Shown here one piece after another: positions 38,799 through 50,625 of a stretch of 50,625 nt of DNA. The position numbers were made by a program, and so were the translations under genes. Under the pieces are notes generated by a model. It was not told the DNA's origin. It saw only the letters and a list, made by a program, of their open reading frames with translations, and did not search any database. The stretch's first letter is position 1, and every line of letters begins with the position of its first letter. The stretch comes from Zygnema circumcarinatum (Eukaryota; Streptophyta; Zygnematophyceae; Zygnematales; Zygnemataceae): NCBI GenBank assembly GCA_037447605.1, contig CM074817.1:948988-999612 (forward strand), in the 5' to 3' direction.

Positions 38799-40223
38799 AT
38801 GATGTGCAGCGTGGCATATGCAACTGAAGCCAGAGCAGTCTCTCCCTGCAACTATGCATCTTGCAGCATCTCTGCACATCAATCTTTTGCAAGACCATGT
38901 GCAAATACGCAGCACAGAGCAAAGCATTACGAGAGATTAGAGTCTGTATGCAGTACGAAGCTCCAGAAGTACTCTGCAGGGACGAAGAAGGTTCATGGGA
39001 TTAGGGTTAGAGGTAACAGGGCGGCAGCCGCATCAAGAGTCCGAATGCAAATGAGCTCCGCAGACACATTGGATCGCCGAGTAGAAAAGATAATGCAAAT
39101 ATTGTCTCGAGATCTTCCTCGGCAATACACCGAAGATATTGATTGGAGCATCTACTCAAATAACGTCGTGTTTGTGGATCCAAGTTCTCGGTTTGAGGTA
39201 AATCCCACAGAAACATGTATGGGCTTCTGATTCCTTGCTTGTCTTTAACATTTTATCTTATCATCTGCACCTGTTTTTCAAAGCGATGTCTTGTTCAAGT
39301 ATCAAAATCGATCACGTATCGTTTTGGGTTTCTTGCAAGGCAGGGAAAAATCCTTTACAGATGTATGATTGGTACGCTTCGTCTACTTTCCACGACTATC
39401 TTTGAAGGCTCCTCCGCAGAATTCATTCTCTACTCCATCGAGGAGGTCTGCTGATTCCTAAAAACCCTAAAAATTTCCCATCCTCTTTCAAGCGAACCCC
39501 ACGTTCTCGAACTTGTTACTTCCGCACATTCGTCTTCCCTCCTCCCTTCTTTAAAATTTGAACTCTGAAAATAATAGGTTTTGAATGAAGCTCCCAGGAA
39601 CTTGAAGCGTTGGGGCTCTCTTTCTTTCTAAAGGGCTTGCAGATTGAATGCTGAATGCTGAAGTTTCAACTTTGAAATGACTTCCAATTTTTTGCTTTTT
39701 CAAGCTTTGTTTTTTTATTAAAACGTGATGGACTTTAATTTAATGATGTTTATGTGTATGCTTATGTTTATGTTTATGTTTATGTTTGCAGGTTGACGCT
39801 TTTGCAGGGACTGTCGCGCCCTTCTCTGCTCGCGAAGTGGGAGTGAAAGTGGCTCCAGTGAGGGCTGTACGGACGGTTTGGGCGACAAAAGCACGGAGCA
39901 GATGGGCCACCGATCTCTTCATCAGCGGAGGTCAGAAAAAGGCCCCTAAAAAGGAAAGAAAAAAAAAAAAAAGTAAAAAGTGAAAAGTACCCAAAGAACA
40001 AGCAATGTGAGCGTGCAGGCAGGAGAATCTTGGAAGCAATGGGAACCATAAACCTGCAATGCAATTTTTGGCCAGAAAAACTGATTTGAAATTATGGGTT
40101 TGGTTCTGCATGTGGCAATTGGCAGACGACATTTTCCGAATTGACTGCGACGGATTTATTGTGACGCATGAGTCGGCGTGGAATGAAGCGCCCAAAGCGA
40201 TTTGGGAGCAGCTGCGCGGCTAA
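38799..40223 (+). CDS. DUF2358 / SnoaL-like plastid protein
   Basis: Four exons: 38799-39197, 39344-39445, 39792-39930 and 40126-40223. Phases are consistent and give about 245 residues. The N-terminal 80 or so residues (MMCSVAYATEARAVSPC, rich in S, A and R) look like a plastid transit peptide. The core LPRQYTEDIDWSIYSNNVVF, DPSSRFEGK, YRCMIGTLRLL, TIFEGSSAEFILYSIEE, VRTVWATKARS, WATDLFISG and FRIDCDGFIVTHESAW follows the DUF2358 pattern (IYxxxVxFxDPxxxFxG, Y, LRxL, TxW, GxIxxHxxxW). Members are small SnoaL/NTF2-fold proteins of unknown role in plastids and cyanobacteria. The donor after exon 2 is weak (GTCTGC), but the resulting protein is continuous. Confidence 0.8.
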
Positions 40224-41185
40224 AAGACGAGGAGGCAGGAGAGGAGAGGAGAGGAGAGAGAGGAGAGGAGAGAAGAGAGAGAGGAGAGAGAGAGAGGAGA
40301 GGAGGAGAGCGAAAGAGAGAGGAGGAAAGAAGAGAGAAGAGGAGAGGAGGCAGGAGAGGAGAGGAGAGAGAGGAGAGGAGGCGAGAAGAGAGAGGCGAGA
40401 GAGAGGAGAGAGAGAGGAGGAGAGAGGAGAGGAGGAGAGGAGGCAGGAGAGGAGAGGCAGGAGAGGAGAGGAGAGGAGAGAGACAGAGAAGAGAGAGAGA
40501 AGGAGAGAGAGAGGAGAGGAGGAGAGAGAGAGAGGAGGAGAGGAGGAGGAGGAGGCACCTGCTTCCAACTGGGACATGGAGCTCGAGGAAATGTACAGCC
40601 TTCGTGGCAAAAGGTAAAATTGACATTTTTTGCGGAAAGTACAGCGAGTCGAAACGAGTTGGGTTCGAGCCGACCCTGTACGGACAAAGTGAGTCAGATC
40701 GTGCTCGAGCTGAAATCTCGTATTGCTCGGGGCGGGCGATTCTCGAGCTTTGATCCTAAAAATGTGAATGTAACAGGTAGTCAACATGACTAGGAACTTT
40801 GTTGTTGAACACGACATTGAACATGACATTTACATGACTTCAGAACATGCGCTAGCGCGTGCTCCAATGTGATCCCATCTTCGTTGGAACATTGTGCAAG
40901 AGATTTCATATGACCCCATCCACAACACAAGTGTCAATTTGTGATGTGAGGCCCTATACATTGGGCTATCTATAAAAGATAGATTTCATGTTCTACCAAC
41001 ATCTATTCTACATTTGGACCTTAATCACTAACTCTTTATATATCAAAATAGTCTAAAAACAAGAAAAAAAATCAACAAAACCTTCTTCTGATTCTACCCT
41101 AGAAGTAAGAGATACCCCAAAAAGTAAAAATTCAAAATTTAATAAGAACAACAACCGTGAATCCCACATTCACTCACGTTCAACA
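40224..41185. other. Intergenic region between convergent genes, with GA-rich tract
   Basis: About 40228-40555 is a degenerate GAGAGGAG tract. After it is an AT-rich stretch (40740-41150), the expected 3' flank of both convergent genes. No supported reading frame was found. Confidence 0.7.
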
Positions 41186-44100
41186 TCAGACCAAGCATAG
41201 AGCCAAGTCCTCCTTAGAATGTTGTGCCCCCCCAACAACATGCTCCGTCATCATCACGAACTCTCCCTCCCCCTTTCTTTCGTTTTCCTCCTCCTCCTCT
41301 TTATCCTCCACCATGGGCTCCTCCTCCGCCCCTCCCTCAGTGCCCGCGCACAGAACAGGAGCAAATTGGCCTTCGTTTTCTCTCCTTAACTTTTCATTTC
41401 TTTCATCTTCCTCGTTCGTCTGCCGTGCCTCTTCGTACATTTGTTCGATCATGGGCTTCCAGAGACGAACTCGCGCGTTAATGAACCAATTGGAGACCTG
41501 CAAAGGGGAAGGAAATCAGTACAGTGAGAGTCAGAGGATGCTTAAGAGCTTCTTTTTCTCTGGTAAAAGAAAGTGGTTCGGTTTTTGAATATCATTGAAA
41601 GAGTTCATGATCTGCAGTTTTTATCAGTCTTACCTCTTTGTGAGGTTTCTATAAATAAGGAATTTTTGGGCTATGTGCGAGGCATCTTCCTCACCTGGCT
41701 CCGCTTTAGACCTGTCGCCCGGGCGAGGCTGATTTTGTCGTCATCCGTGGGATATCTGCACCCCCTCGTGAAGTGCCCATCAGACAAGAGAAACACTTTC
41801 ATGCCTTGGCCTTGTTAGACCTACTTCTATTATTACTTCTGAAGTTTCCTTAAAAACCCATCTCCTCCTCCTTCTTCTTCTTCTAATTCTTCTCCTACTT
41901 CTTCTTCTACTTCTTCTACTACTTTTTCTTCTCCATCTTCTCCTACTTCTTTTTCTTCTCCTTCTTCTTCTACTTCTTCTCTTCCCCTTCTTTTTCTTGA
42001 GCCCGAGCCCGAGTCCGAGCCCGAGCCCGAGGCCGAGCCCGAGCCTGAGCCCGAGCCCGAGCCCGAGCCTGAGCCCGAGCCCGAGCCCGAGCCTGAGCCC
42101 GAGCCCGAGCCTGCAGAGGGAGGGGGGGTTTTGGCGCTGACGGGTGCAGGAAGTGGTCGAACATCCACGCGCGGAGGAGCGCCACGGCGCGCTCCGGCAG
42201 CCCGCGCTGAACCCTCTGCTGCGATTGGCCCGCGCCCCCCCCCGCCAGGTTTAGGAGGAGCCCCGCCCCCGCCCCCGCGCGGAGCACCGCCGCGACCCGC
42301 CCCGCGCCGCCCCCGCCCCCGCCCGGCACCGCCCCCAGCCGCGCGCACTCCGCCAGGGCGCCGCTCACAGCCTGCGCGAGGAAGAGGGAGAGGGAGAGGG
42401 AGAGAGAGAGGGGTCAGGGTGGGAGGGCGAGGGAGAGGAGAGAGGGAGGGAGGGAGGGGAGGAGATGCGGAGAGAGAGGGAGTGGGGGGGTTTGGAGGAG
42501 GAGGGAGGGAAAGGGCTTTAGGGAGGGGAGGGGCGGGAGGCAGAGAGAGGGAGACGGTAGGAGGGGTGGATTGGAGGGAGGGAAAGGGAGGGAGGGGAGG
42601 AGGGGAAGGCAGAGAGAGGTAGAAGGGAAGAGGGGGGGAAGAGGAGGGAGGGAAAGGGCTTTATGGAGGGGAGGATCGGGAGACAGAGTGAGGGAGAGGT
42701 AGGAGGGGGGAGAGGAGGGAGGAGGCAAGGGAGGTCAGAGTGAGAGGAGGGTGGGGAGAGGGGGCAGCGCGGGGCGGGCCGGCGGCTGACCGCGATGTCG
42801 CCGCGCAGCGCGTCCCGCAGGCGGCGAAAGCAGCGCGCCATGGCGCGGCGCGGCGCGGCGGTGTACGGCGCGGCGGTGCAAGGCCCGGCGGCGCGCTCGA
42901 AGCCATCCTCCACGGCGCGAAGCTGCAGGCCGTACTGCCGCCTCTGGCGACGCACCTGGGGAGAGGGAGAGGGGGAGAGAAAGAGAGGGGAGTTGGAGTG
43001 GGAGGAAAAGGGCGGGTTGGAGAGGAGAGGAGGCAGTGGATTGGGGGGGGGGGGGGAAAGGATGGAGGGGTCGAATGGACGAGGGTTGGTGAGAGGGAAG
43101 AACGTGAAATGTTAGAATTGGGGTTGAAGCTGTGTGAGGAGTGGGAGGGTGAAGGCGGGGGGGGGGGAAGGGGGAGGGGAAATGGTTGGTTTGAGGTAGC
43201 GGGAGGGGTAGGGGTAGGGCGAGGGAGTGGGAGGGGAAGAGGGAGAGGGAGATAGTGGGAGATATTGCCCGACTGATCTCACCTCCACCAGCATGCCCAC
43301 CAGCGCTGCCCGTCTCGCCAGCAACTCGTCCTTTGTGAGTTGCGCCAATTGCGGCACTCGGTGTCGATCTCTCTCCCTATTTCTCAATGGAATTTGGACA
43401 TTTTCCGGGTTATCACTCTCAAGACTATTTTCCCTATTCATACGCTTTCCATCTCCTCCTCCTCCTCTCCCACACTCTCCGGTGTTGCTCGATTCCACCG
43501 GGTCGTATCCACCTCCGCAGCTCAAAGTCGTCCCTTCACTACACGTAGCGAGAGAATGGCCGGATCGAGCATGACGAAACCCTAAATTTCTATTTTTCTG
43601 ATTACTGTTATCTTCTTCCCAATCCTCCACACTGCTGTGGTTGACATTGTCGTGATTATTTACTTTTTGGGGACACAAAACCATTTCTAAGGCGGACTCT
43701 CCGCTCTCCCTTTGCTCTCCTCCCACTTGAGTGGAATTCAGGGTTGAAGTTTCTTCGAATTCCGCAGTACAAAGCTCGCTCAGAAGCTCTCGGGCAGCTG
43801 CAAACTTTTTGGACCCCAATAGGGAAGGCCCGATCGGATACGGTAATAAGTTTCCACCTGAAGAAAAGGTGACCAATTCTGCCCCTATTTCAGATTCTCC
43901 CGGAAAATTCTGGCAGGTGGCATTGCCCCTCCCTTGGTTAAATTCAGACAACCCAGCAATTCCGTCCGAATTTCCTTTGCTTTCGAGCTCCCTACTCTCT
44001 ACAGGCTCGTTGGAAATCTGTTCTCCGTGAAATATTTCGCTTGAAGATTGTAAAATGGAGTATTGCCGTTGAATATTCGACAAATCCCCATTTTGTATAC

Positions 44101-47100
44101 CTCCAAGTTCCGCATCTTGATGGAATCCCTCCATAATGTGATCACCTTGCTTTGAACGCTTCGGAGAAAGTACGGAAGTAGAGAGAGGGCAATCTTGATC
44201 CGCCGACTGGTTTTGTCCCGTCTCCTCCTTCTCCTCTCCTTCTCCTTCACTTTGAAAGAGCTGATCGCTACTTTGGCACTGAAATTCAGTCGATTTCAAG
44301 GGCCTCTTGACTCCTAAGCTGCTTCTATGTGACTGTACTTTCCCCGTTCCGTTGAAACCCTGTTCGCTGTTTCCTGTTCCGTAGACCCCAATTCTCTCTC
44401 CTCTCTCCTCCTGCTGCCCCCAACTTCCCTGAATCCATCCTAAATAATCGACTGAAACCTCTCTTTCTGCATTGCCTTGATTACATAGAACTTCGCCGTT
44501 TCCGTTGGCAGTTGCGTTCGCAAGGACTGCTTCTTCTTCTTCCGGAGCAAGTTGAGGGGTCCAAATTTGATGCGACCCCCCCTCACTATAGAGCTGCTCT
44601 CGCAATGCGTGAAGCTGAGCCAATGCGAAGCTGCCACCTGGCAGCCCTCCCCCGCTGAGAGGCAGACAGCTGTTCTGGCTGCCCGCCAAGTGATGACCAT
44701 TTACATGTTCAAAAATGTGCTCCGTAATTGGTTCGGAAATCGCTTCAGGGCCCAAACGAAAACTTGGAACATATGAAGGGAAAGCGAAGGGGTGGAATTC
44801 AGAAGTATCTGCATTCCCAGGAGGAGAGAAAAGGAAAAAAAAAATGTAATGGAAGATATGGGAGAGACATGGGTGCAATTCAAATGCAGAATAAGGAGTG
44901 CAACTATAGACCCCATAAGTTGCACCCATTTGACCCGCTTTGACCCGCGTTGACCCAGCTTGACCTGGTTTGACTCTACTTCAGCCTTACCCGAATGGAA
45001 AGCCAATTGCCCATCCGACTGATTTGCCGCTCCAGCAACCTGAAATCCCCACATAGCACATTTTCTTTTATTGGAATTTCTACTCAAAATAAATCGTAGA
45101 CGATTCAATGCTGGTTTTTTGGGTTTTTCCTTTCTCTTTTTTCCTGTTTTTTTTTTTTCACCTGCTCTCCAGGCACAGCCATAAAGAGAGAGACCGGCGC
45201 TGCAGCGCGCTCTGATGTGATTGGCTGACGCTCGACTGGAGCCGTTCCATGTGCCACGTGTCCTTCGCTCCGTTGATCCACAACAGGCCTCACATAGAAA
45301 CGCGGAACTGTTAAACTGCTGTTGTCCGGAATATAGTTCCCGTTGTACTGCGGATGAGCCCCTCCTCCTGCAGGTCCCAACCAACCATTGACTCATTGGT
45401 TCACTTTTAAATCTTTTTTGCTTCCGATCGCTCCCAAAAAGAAAAGGAAAAAAAAAAATCGGTAGAAGGTGATGGATAGCTCAAGTTTACCGCTATGCAA
45501 TGGACTGCAGGAATTAGAGATATGTACCTTGCCAGTTCTGCAAGTCTTTATTGAAGTGTTGTGGCTGCAGCCCAGTTCCGTTACCGTTTGTTTGGACGAA
45601 AGGGGAGAACCCGACTTTATTTCCCAGTGAGTGTGTGAAAGTTTCAGGTGGGTCTGTTGAATGCATTTCCTGAAACCCAACTCCAGAATTTCAAACAGAA
45701 AAAGCTTAAAGTAAAGAAATAAACTTCAGATGAAAACTTGACGATGTCTATTCTCCGGCAGCCCAAAAAAACCATCCGAAGGGCCACACACTTAAACGAC
45801 TGCTTTTCCAAACTGAGAAGAGGATTCATAAGCTTTTTTCAAGATTCAGAGTTCAGATAAACCCACCTGAAACCCAGAATGTGAAGGCGCGTAGTTTATG
45901 AAATTGCTTGATTGCAGCAAGTGTTGGTGTTGTTGGGGTTGCGGCTGACTAGTCGCAGTCGGAGCATTAGTCACTTTGAGCTGCGCCAAAAGCTGCTGAT
46001 ACCAATCGATGGCCTGCTGCTGCTGCTGACGCGCGTCCACGTCATCGCCAATGGGGGGAGGGTTCATAGAGGGGAGATGGCCCATCCCCATCTCGTGATA
46101 GAGTTGTTGGGGTTGTGGGGTTTGCGCTGCTGCAGAAATGTAAGAAGGGACTGAATTCTCAAATGGGTTGTTTCCATAAGTTGGTATCATTGTTGTTGTT
46201 GGCATCATCGCCTCCATTTGATGCCGCGCGGTATTGAGATCAAAGTGAAGGTGTGGGTAATGCTGAGAGAGGCTCCGCTGGTAGTGCTCGAGGGAGGAGT
46301 AGTCTCCTTCGTCTCCTTCTTCTCCTTCTTCTCCTTCTTCTTCTTCATTTCGCCCCTCGTGGTTTCCATCCGAAGCGTTTGCATGCGTCTGCTGTGAGGG
46401 CTGCATTTGGGTTTGAACATTGTACGGGAAGTAGAGGGGAGGAGGGGGAAAAGCGGAGTTTGAATTTGGGGCTAAAGCAGCAGCGGAAGCACAAGCAGTG
46501 TCTCCCCGGGGAGGGGGAGGCTGCCTCGCAGATGCTGTACGGAGGCGCTGCTTTCGGTGCAGGAGAGGGGACGAGGAGGCCGACGGAGGTTCCATGTGGG
46601 AAAGTGCGTTGCTCCGTTGAAGGGGAGATTCGGAAATAGTGTGGGGAGTTGGAGGAGCCGCTTGCTGCTCGTCGACCTGAAAAATGAAGAAAGGAAGCAA
46701 CGATTTAGAGGGAGAGGGAGAAGGAGAAGGAGAGGGAAAGGGACAGGGAGTAGGAGAGGGAGAATCTTAGTTTTGAAAGTCTTCTGAAATAAGAATTAAA
46801 AAGCAGCTGTGATTGATCTCTTGAATTCAGCATGTTCAGAAAGGAGCAGTAAAAGTAATTCTAACAAAAGAAAGAAAGAAAGTAAAAAGCCGAAGGTTGC
46901 CTGTCGTCCTCCGCCTGTCTGTGTTTCTAACAGGGGATCTTGCGATCCACAGTACTCCTTTCCTGCCAAGAAATATGAAGAAAAAAATGAAAAAAATAAG
47001 AAAAGTAGAAATACAAGAACAATAATGTATTGTATTAAAATTTTGTGCTTGTAAAAGAATCGTTTTGCGGGTTGATTTTTTAAGGTTAGCACCTCTGGAA

Positions 47101-47543
47101 GCTTGATTCAGCTCATCATAAAGAGCCATCCATGTCTGCTCCGCCACTTCTTGACTCGCGGGTTGATCTCCGATCCTCTGCGGGAAGTAGAACTGGGATC
47201 CACGTGGAGAAGGAACAGTCTGAAACTGTTGATCCTGACTCATTTCTTGAACACTGATTCCACCTCCAGGAGCCGTTTCTCTGTTACCTCTGCTATTCAG
47301 TGGTGCCATGAATACAATGTTCGGAATTCCGTTCACATATTCAGGCACAACGTATGCGGAATTCTGCCATATTGTGGAGTTCGTAGGAGGAGGAGAGACC
47401 ACGAAAGTTCTGGAAATCCCATTTTCTGAATTGGGTCCCTGCACTATTTCAAATATTGGGTTGTTTTCTGCGCCAAGTATCGATTGGGATTGAGGGGTTT
47501 GGAGGAAATGGAATTCCTGACTGAATTCTGGAGCTGAATACAT
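41186..47543 (-). CDS. BELL-class TALE homeodomain transcription factor
   Basis: Eleven exons (high to low): 47543-47093, 46962-46901, 46676-45867, 45669-45528, 45367-45162, 45039-44991, 44808-43283, 42955-42791, 42371-42142, 41755-41695, 41497-41186. They total 4014 nt, 1337 residues. The first 900 residues are low-complexity and Gln/Ser/Pro/Glu-rich. A SKY-like box ([16 protein letters not shown]) is near residue 905. The BELL domain spans an exon junction ([14 protein letters not shown], then [37 protein letters not shown]). The homeodomain runs [58 protein letters not shown], with the three-residue PYP loop that defines TALE. In plants and green algae BELL proteins pair with KNOX proteins to control zygote and diploid development. 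Exon 2 needs a GC donor (see findings). Confidence 0.88.
42372..43282. repeat. GA-rich tracts filling the two introns that split the BELL domain region
   Basis: Intron 42372-42790 and intron 42956-43282 consist almost wholly of GA/GGGAGG DNA on the plus strand, which is CT on the gene strand. The exon between them (42791-42955) is GC-rich and codes for the second half of the BELL domain. Confidence 0.8.
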
Positions 47544-49680
47544 ACTGGAATATTTGGACCTCTTAGTGAAAATAGGATAATGAATGTAAAGAGGTTCTAA
47601 GATAAGGGCTTGTGTAAAAAACGAGCAGCGGTATTAGATCTGTTGACTGCTTGGTTTGAGATTTGGATTAAGATTAGCATAAGGGTGAAGTAAATCCTCT
47701 AACTGGAGTCTAGAACAATCAGGTAATCACAATTTGTTTCCTGTAAGGAACGTTCAAATCCGGAGATTCAGGGTTGATATAGTATTCCTATATATTATTC
47801 CACAAAAGAAAAATTCGTCGAGAAATGAAGAATGCGATCTGCTTCACCCCCCTCATCGCAAATGAGGGACAAGTTAGAGCAGAAACCATACTTTCAGTAA
47901 AAAGCACTCAGTTAAACCACAAATAGGTATGAAGGAATACCCCGACAAGCTCAACAATTACATGTGCCCCCTCCCCTCCACTCTCCGCCCCACCCTCTCC
48001 TCCCCTCCCTCTCTCCCGCAACCCTCCTCCCAGCCCCACTCTCCCACTCCCCCTTCCCCCTCACCCAAACCCCACCTCTCAGACCCACCTCCCTCCCCCC
48101 CTCCCTACCTGCTTCCCTCCCACCTCCCTCCCTTCCTCCCTGCCCTCCCTGCCTGCCTGCCTCCCTGCCTGCCTTCCTCCCCTGCCTCCCTGCCCTCCCT
48201 CCACCCTCTCCCCTCCTCACCCTCGCCCTGCAAAAGCTCTGCTCTTTATCTCTCTCACTTATTCTCTTTCGCTTCTCTCCCTCTCTCTATTATCCCACGC
48301 CCTATTCGAAGGTATTGATCAGCTCATGTCATGTCCATCCTATTCAGGCTTTCATAAGTCTTCAAAATTGCAAAAAAACTAAGATTCGGGGCGTATTGTT
48401 CACTAAAACAACCAAAAAAATTGAGCTACGCCATATATGCGCCGGAATTGCCAAGTCAGCTAAAGATGTGCCTTTTATGCATTGCCCAAATGACCTAAGT
48501 TTCAATTTTCAAATCCAAAATAAAGATGATGACCATTACTTACCATGTTCAAGCCATAGAATTCACTGAATTTTTCCTCGCCTCGAACGCCTCTCTCTCG
48601 CACTCCCCTCCTCTCCGCTTTCACTGTGCCTCTCCCTCTCCTCCTTCCGCTCCCTCGGCCCTACCTCTCCCTTTCCCAGTCCTCACCACACCCTTCACTC
48701 ACACCCTTCCAGCCCCTCCCCTATCCCACCCCAAACAGCCTCTCCCTCCCCTTCCTTCTCCTTCCTTCCTCCCCCTCTCCCTCTCCCTCTCCCTCTCCCC
48801 TCCGTCTCCCACCCCACAGTCAAACTCCGTCTACCTCCCACCTCCTCACCAACGACAACTCGTGTCCTCTCCCCCCTCCATGCCCAGCTCAGCGACAGCC
48901 ATGGCTGCCAGAGGACCCCCCCCCAGACCCCTCTTGCCGCCACGTGTCGGCCCGTCCGGCAACAGTGACAGCCCCCCCTTCAGGATGGCGACGCGGCCCG
49001 CCCTCTCTCTCTCTATGGCCGCCGGTCGTGTCATGCGACTTCGCACGTGCAACATTTGGCGCGCTTTGCCATGGCGCCGCGTCTTGATCGTCCGATCGAT
49101 CCATCGCCAGATCGGACGGTCGAAATCGGCCCGCAGGTCGCTTTTTTTTTTTTTGTAGCGTACGGCGTACGAGGGAGACGGGGGGACCGTCGTTCGCCGG
49201 AAAATTTGGCGCATCGGGGAATCTTAGCCGTTGATATGGGAATCGCGATCCTTCACACGTGGGAGGGACGGTGGGAATTGGCCGACTGTGGGCGGACGGG
49301 GTTGGGGGGTACCGTGTGTGAGGACGTCGAGGTTTATATGTTCCGAGGTGCCAGTTTTAGTCCCGTGGAACAATTAAAACGACGGAGTGAACACGAAAAC
49401 GGGGTTTATGTGGCTGCTTCGTAGGGTTGGGACGGGGAAACTTTTGAGAGTACGTACTTGAGGGGTACCAATTTTGTCGTATTTTGTTACCGTACTGTAC
49501 TTTGCATGGATCTTCGTAAGGTCGATCCTTTCCCGGTCAGAGGACACTTGTCGTTCATGCGACGACCGTACCTTCCAATCATGAATTATTTGGATGCGCA
49601 TTGATCGCCTGATTTGCGTTGTGTCCTGATTTGTATCTAAATTCAAAGGTAAGTGTTATTTGACTTATTTCCACCCCTTT
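47544..49680. promoter_or_regulatory. Upstream flank of the BELL gene and intergenic DNA
   Basis: The first 400 bp before the BELL start is AT-rich and should include the 5' UTR and promoter. CT-rich blocks at about 47965-48235 and 48590-48890 are low-complexity. The GC-rich part at 48890-49230 contains open frames on both strands with no recognisable family. A gene reaching in from the right cannot be excluded. Confidence 0.4.
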
Positions 49681-49689
49681 TTTGGATCA

Positions 49690-50110
49690 AAACAGCCCTT
49701 CCCGGCCGGGCAGATTTCAAAAAGGATTAAAAACGAAAAATGCTTTTCTTACAATGTGCCACGTCACAAATGTAACACGTGGCAGATGTTGATTGGCTGA
49801 AAGCTGACGCGAGACGCCGCAGGCTGGCCGGTCCAGCTCATAATTTTGCGGAGATCTCGGGCCGAGAGGACGCGCGCATTCGCACATGCCATACGGCTTT
49901 GGCGAGACACGTGGGCGCTTTCCATTCGCTGGGATGGAGCCCGGCTGCAGATCGAACGGTGATTTCCCGTGGTAAGATCTGCGAGGGAATCGACGGCTGA
50001 GATTGACCGTACTTGTGAAGGACGGACACCCCGCGAACGATCTCGTGGCTGACGGATCTTCCGCTCCGAGCGGATTCGGGCAGGCCGGTATTTTATTCTC
50101 ACAAAAAAAA
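49690..50110 (+). mobile_element. Solo copy of the foldback-family internal sequence
   Basis: It contains the same ordered words as the right arm of the foldback at 11.3-12.3 kb: GGGCAGATTT, ACACGTGGCAGATGTTGATT, GACACGTGGGCG, CCATTCGCTGG, GATCGAACGGTGAT, GTGAAGGACGG, CGCGAACGAT, GACGGATCTTC and GATTCGGGCAGGCCG. Only one arm is present here. It is diverged and no inverted partner was found within the window. Confidence 0.7.
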
Positions 50111-50625
50111 AATCAGGGAGGCGGGATATTCAAAATGGGGTGACGGGGTACCATTTCCTTAACAACAGATTGTTGTACGAACTTCATTGAAGAAGGATCG
50201 CCTATTCGTACGATGCAGACGTCAGCAAATATGTTATGGACCAATCGAGAGCTGCCGACATTGTGTCCGTTTCTCAGGTAGATATTGTGGTGACCTCAGC
50301 AGGGCGGCCCGTTTGTCGTTTCTATGGACGTATCGCAGCCGTTGGCTTGGACCGGCTTGCTCCGTCCGTCGATATCGCCGATAATATCGGTCAAGAAACT
50401 AGACTTTAAGGTTTGCCAAAATCCAGAAACTTTGTGACGCGGGTTGCAAACTTTGAATGTCAACAAGAACTTGCAAGGCAAATAGAAAGGAAAGAAACAC
50501 GAGGTTGATTGCCACAGTTAACTCCTCCACAGATAATAAAAACCATTAGATTAAGGTAAGGAGAAAGCATATAAAATAAGGGAATGAGGGAAGGAGAGGG
50601 AGGGAGAGGGAGGGAGAGGGAGGGA
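50111..50625. other. Right-edge sequence without recognised gene
   Basis: Mixed-composition DNA ending in a GAGGGA repeat (about 50585-50625). Short frames only. Confidence 0.6.

Noticed and set aside
40650-40685. Second B-box-like word (GGGTTCGAGCCGACCC)
   Set aside because: No surrounding tRNA structure.
48890-49214. Open frames on both strands near 49 kb
   Set aside because: GC-rich, Arg/Pro/Gly-heavy, no recognisable domain and no consistent splice signals.

Overview
The window is nuclear DNA of a green-lineage eukaryote, most likely a streptophyte alga or an early-diverging land plant. Evidence: genes with GT-AG introns; leucine-rich-repeat (LRR) genes built from 72-nt phase-2 exons, as in plant LRR receptors; a BELL-class TALE homeodomain gene; a DUF674 cluster; and two genes with apparent plastid transit peptides (a DUF2358/SnoaL-like protein and a bacterial-PH-like membrane protein). 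The species cannot be named from sequence alone. Non-coding DNA is very rich in (GA)n/(CT)n tracts, interstitial TTAGGG-type telomeric repeats, minisatellites and foldback elements. Two 10-N assembly gaps are present (14021-14030 and 33459-33468).

Layout. (1) 199-10892, minus: one gene of at least 21 exons, cut by the left edge. Every exon junction is phase-compatible. It encodes a secreted protein ordered signal peptide, LRR ectodomain, EGF-like, Pro-rich linker, second LRR ectodomain, EGF-like, complete papain-type (C1A) cysteine protease, EGF-like, EGF-like, and continues off the window. (2) 10893-13843: intergenic, with a 1.02-kb foldback element flanked by an 8-bp target-site duplication, a small related foldback, and TACGA-like short repeats. 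(3) 13844-18676, minus: a shorter paralogue (signal peptide, LRRs, EGF-like, Pro-rich tail) in which a 15-bp minisatellite re-copies a 5' splice site. (4) 19618-27756, minus: four tandem DUF674 genes. Two are intact, one has an in-frame stop and one is degenerate. (5) 28429-29537, plus: a short COMM-domain gene. (6) 30970-33196, plus: a plastid bacterial-PH-like protein. (7) About 33900-37560: a polypurine/polypyrimidine repeat field, bordered by what looks like the last piece of a protein kinase on the minus strand. (8) 38799-40223, plus: a DUF2358 plastid protein. (9) 41186-47543, minus: an 11-exon BELL homeodomain gene whose exons sum to 1337 codons plus stop. (10) 47544-50625: upstream flank of the BELL gene and another copy of the foldback family.

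The genes do not form an operon-like system. The most remarkable object is the LRR/EGF/papain fusion and its protease-less neighbour, which together suggest a local family of secreted recognition proteins, one of which carries its own protease. All gene models were assembled by hand from reading frames and splice signals. No database search was possible.
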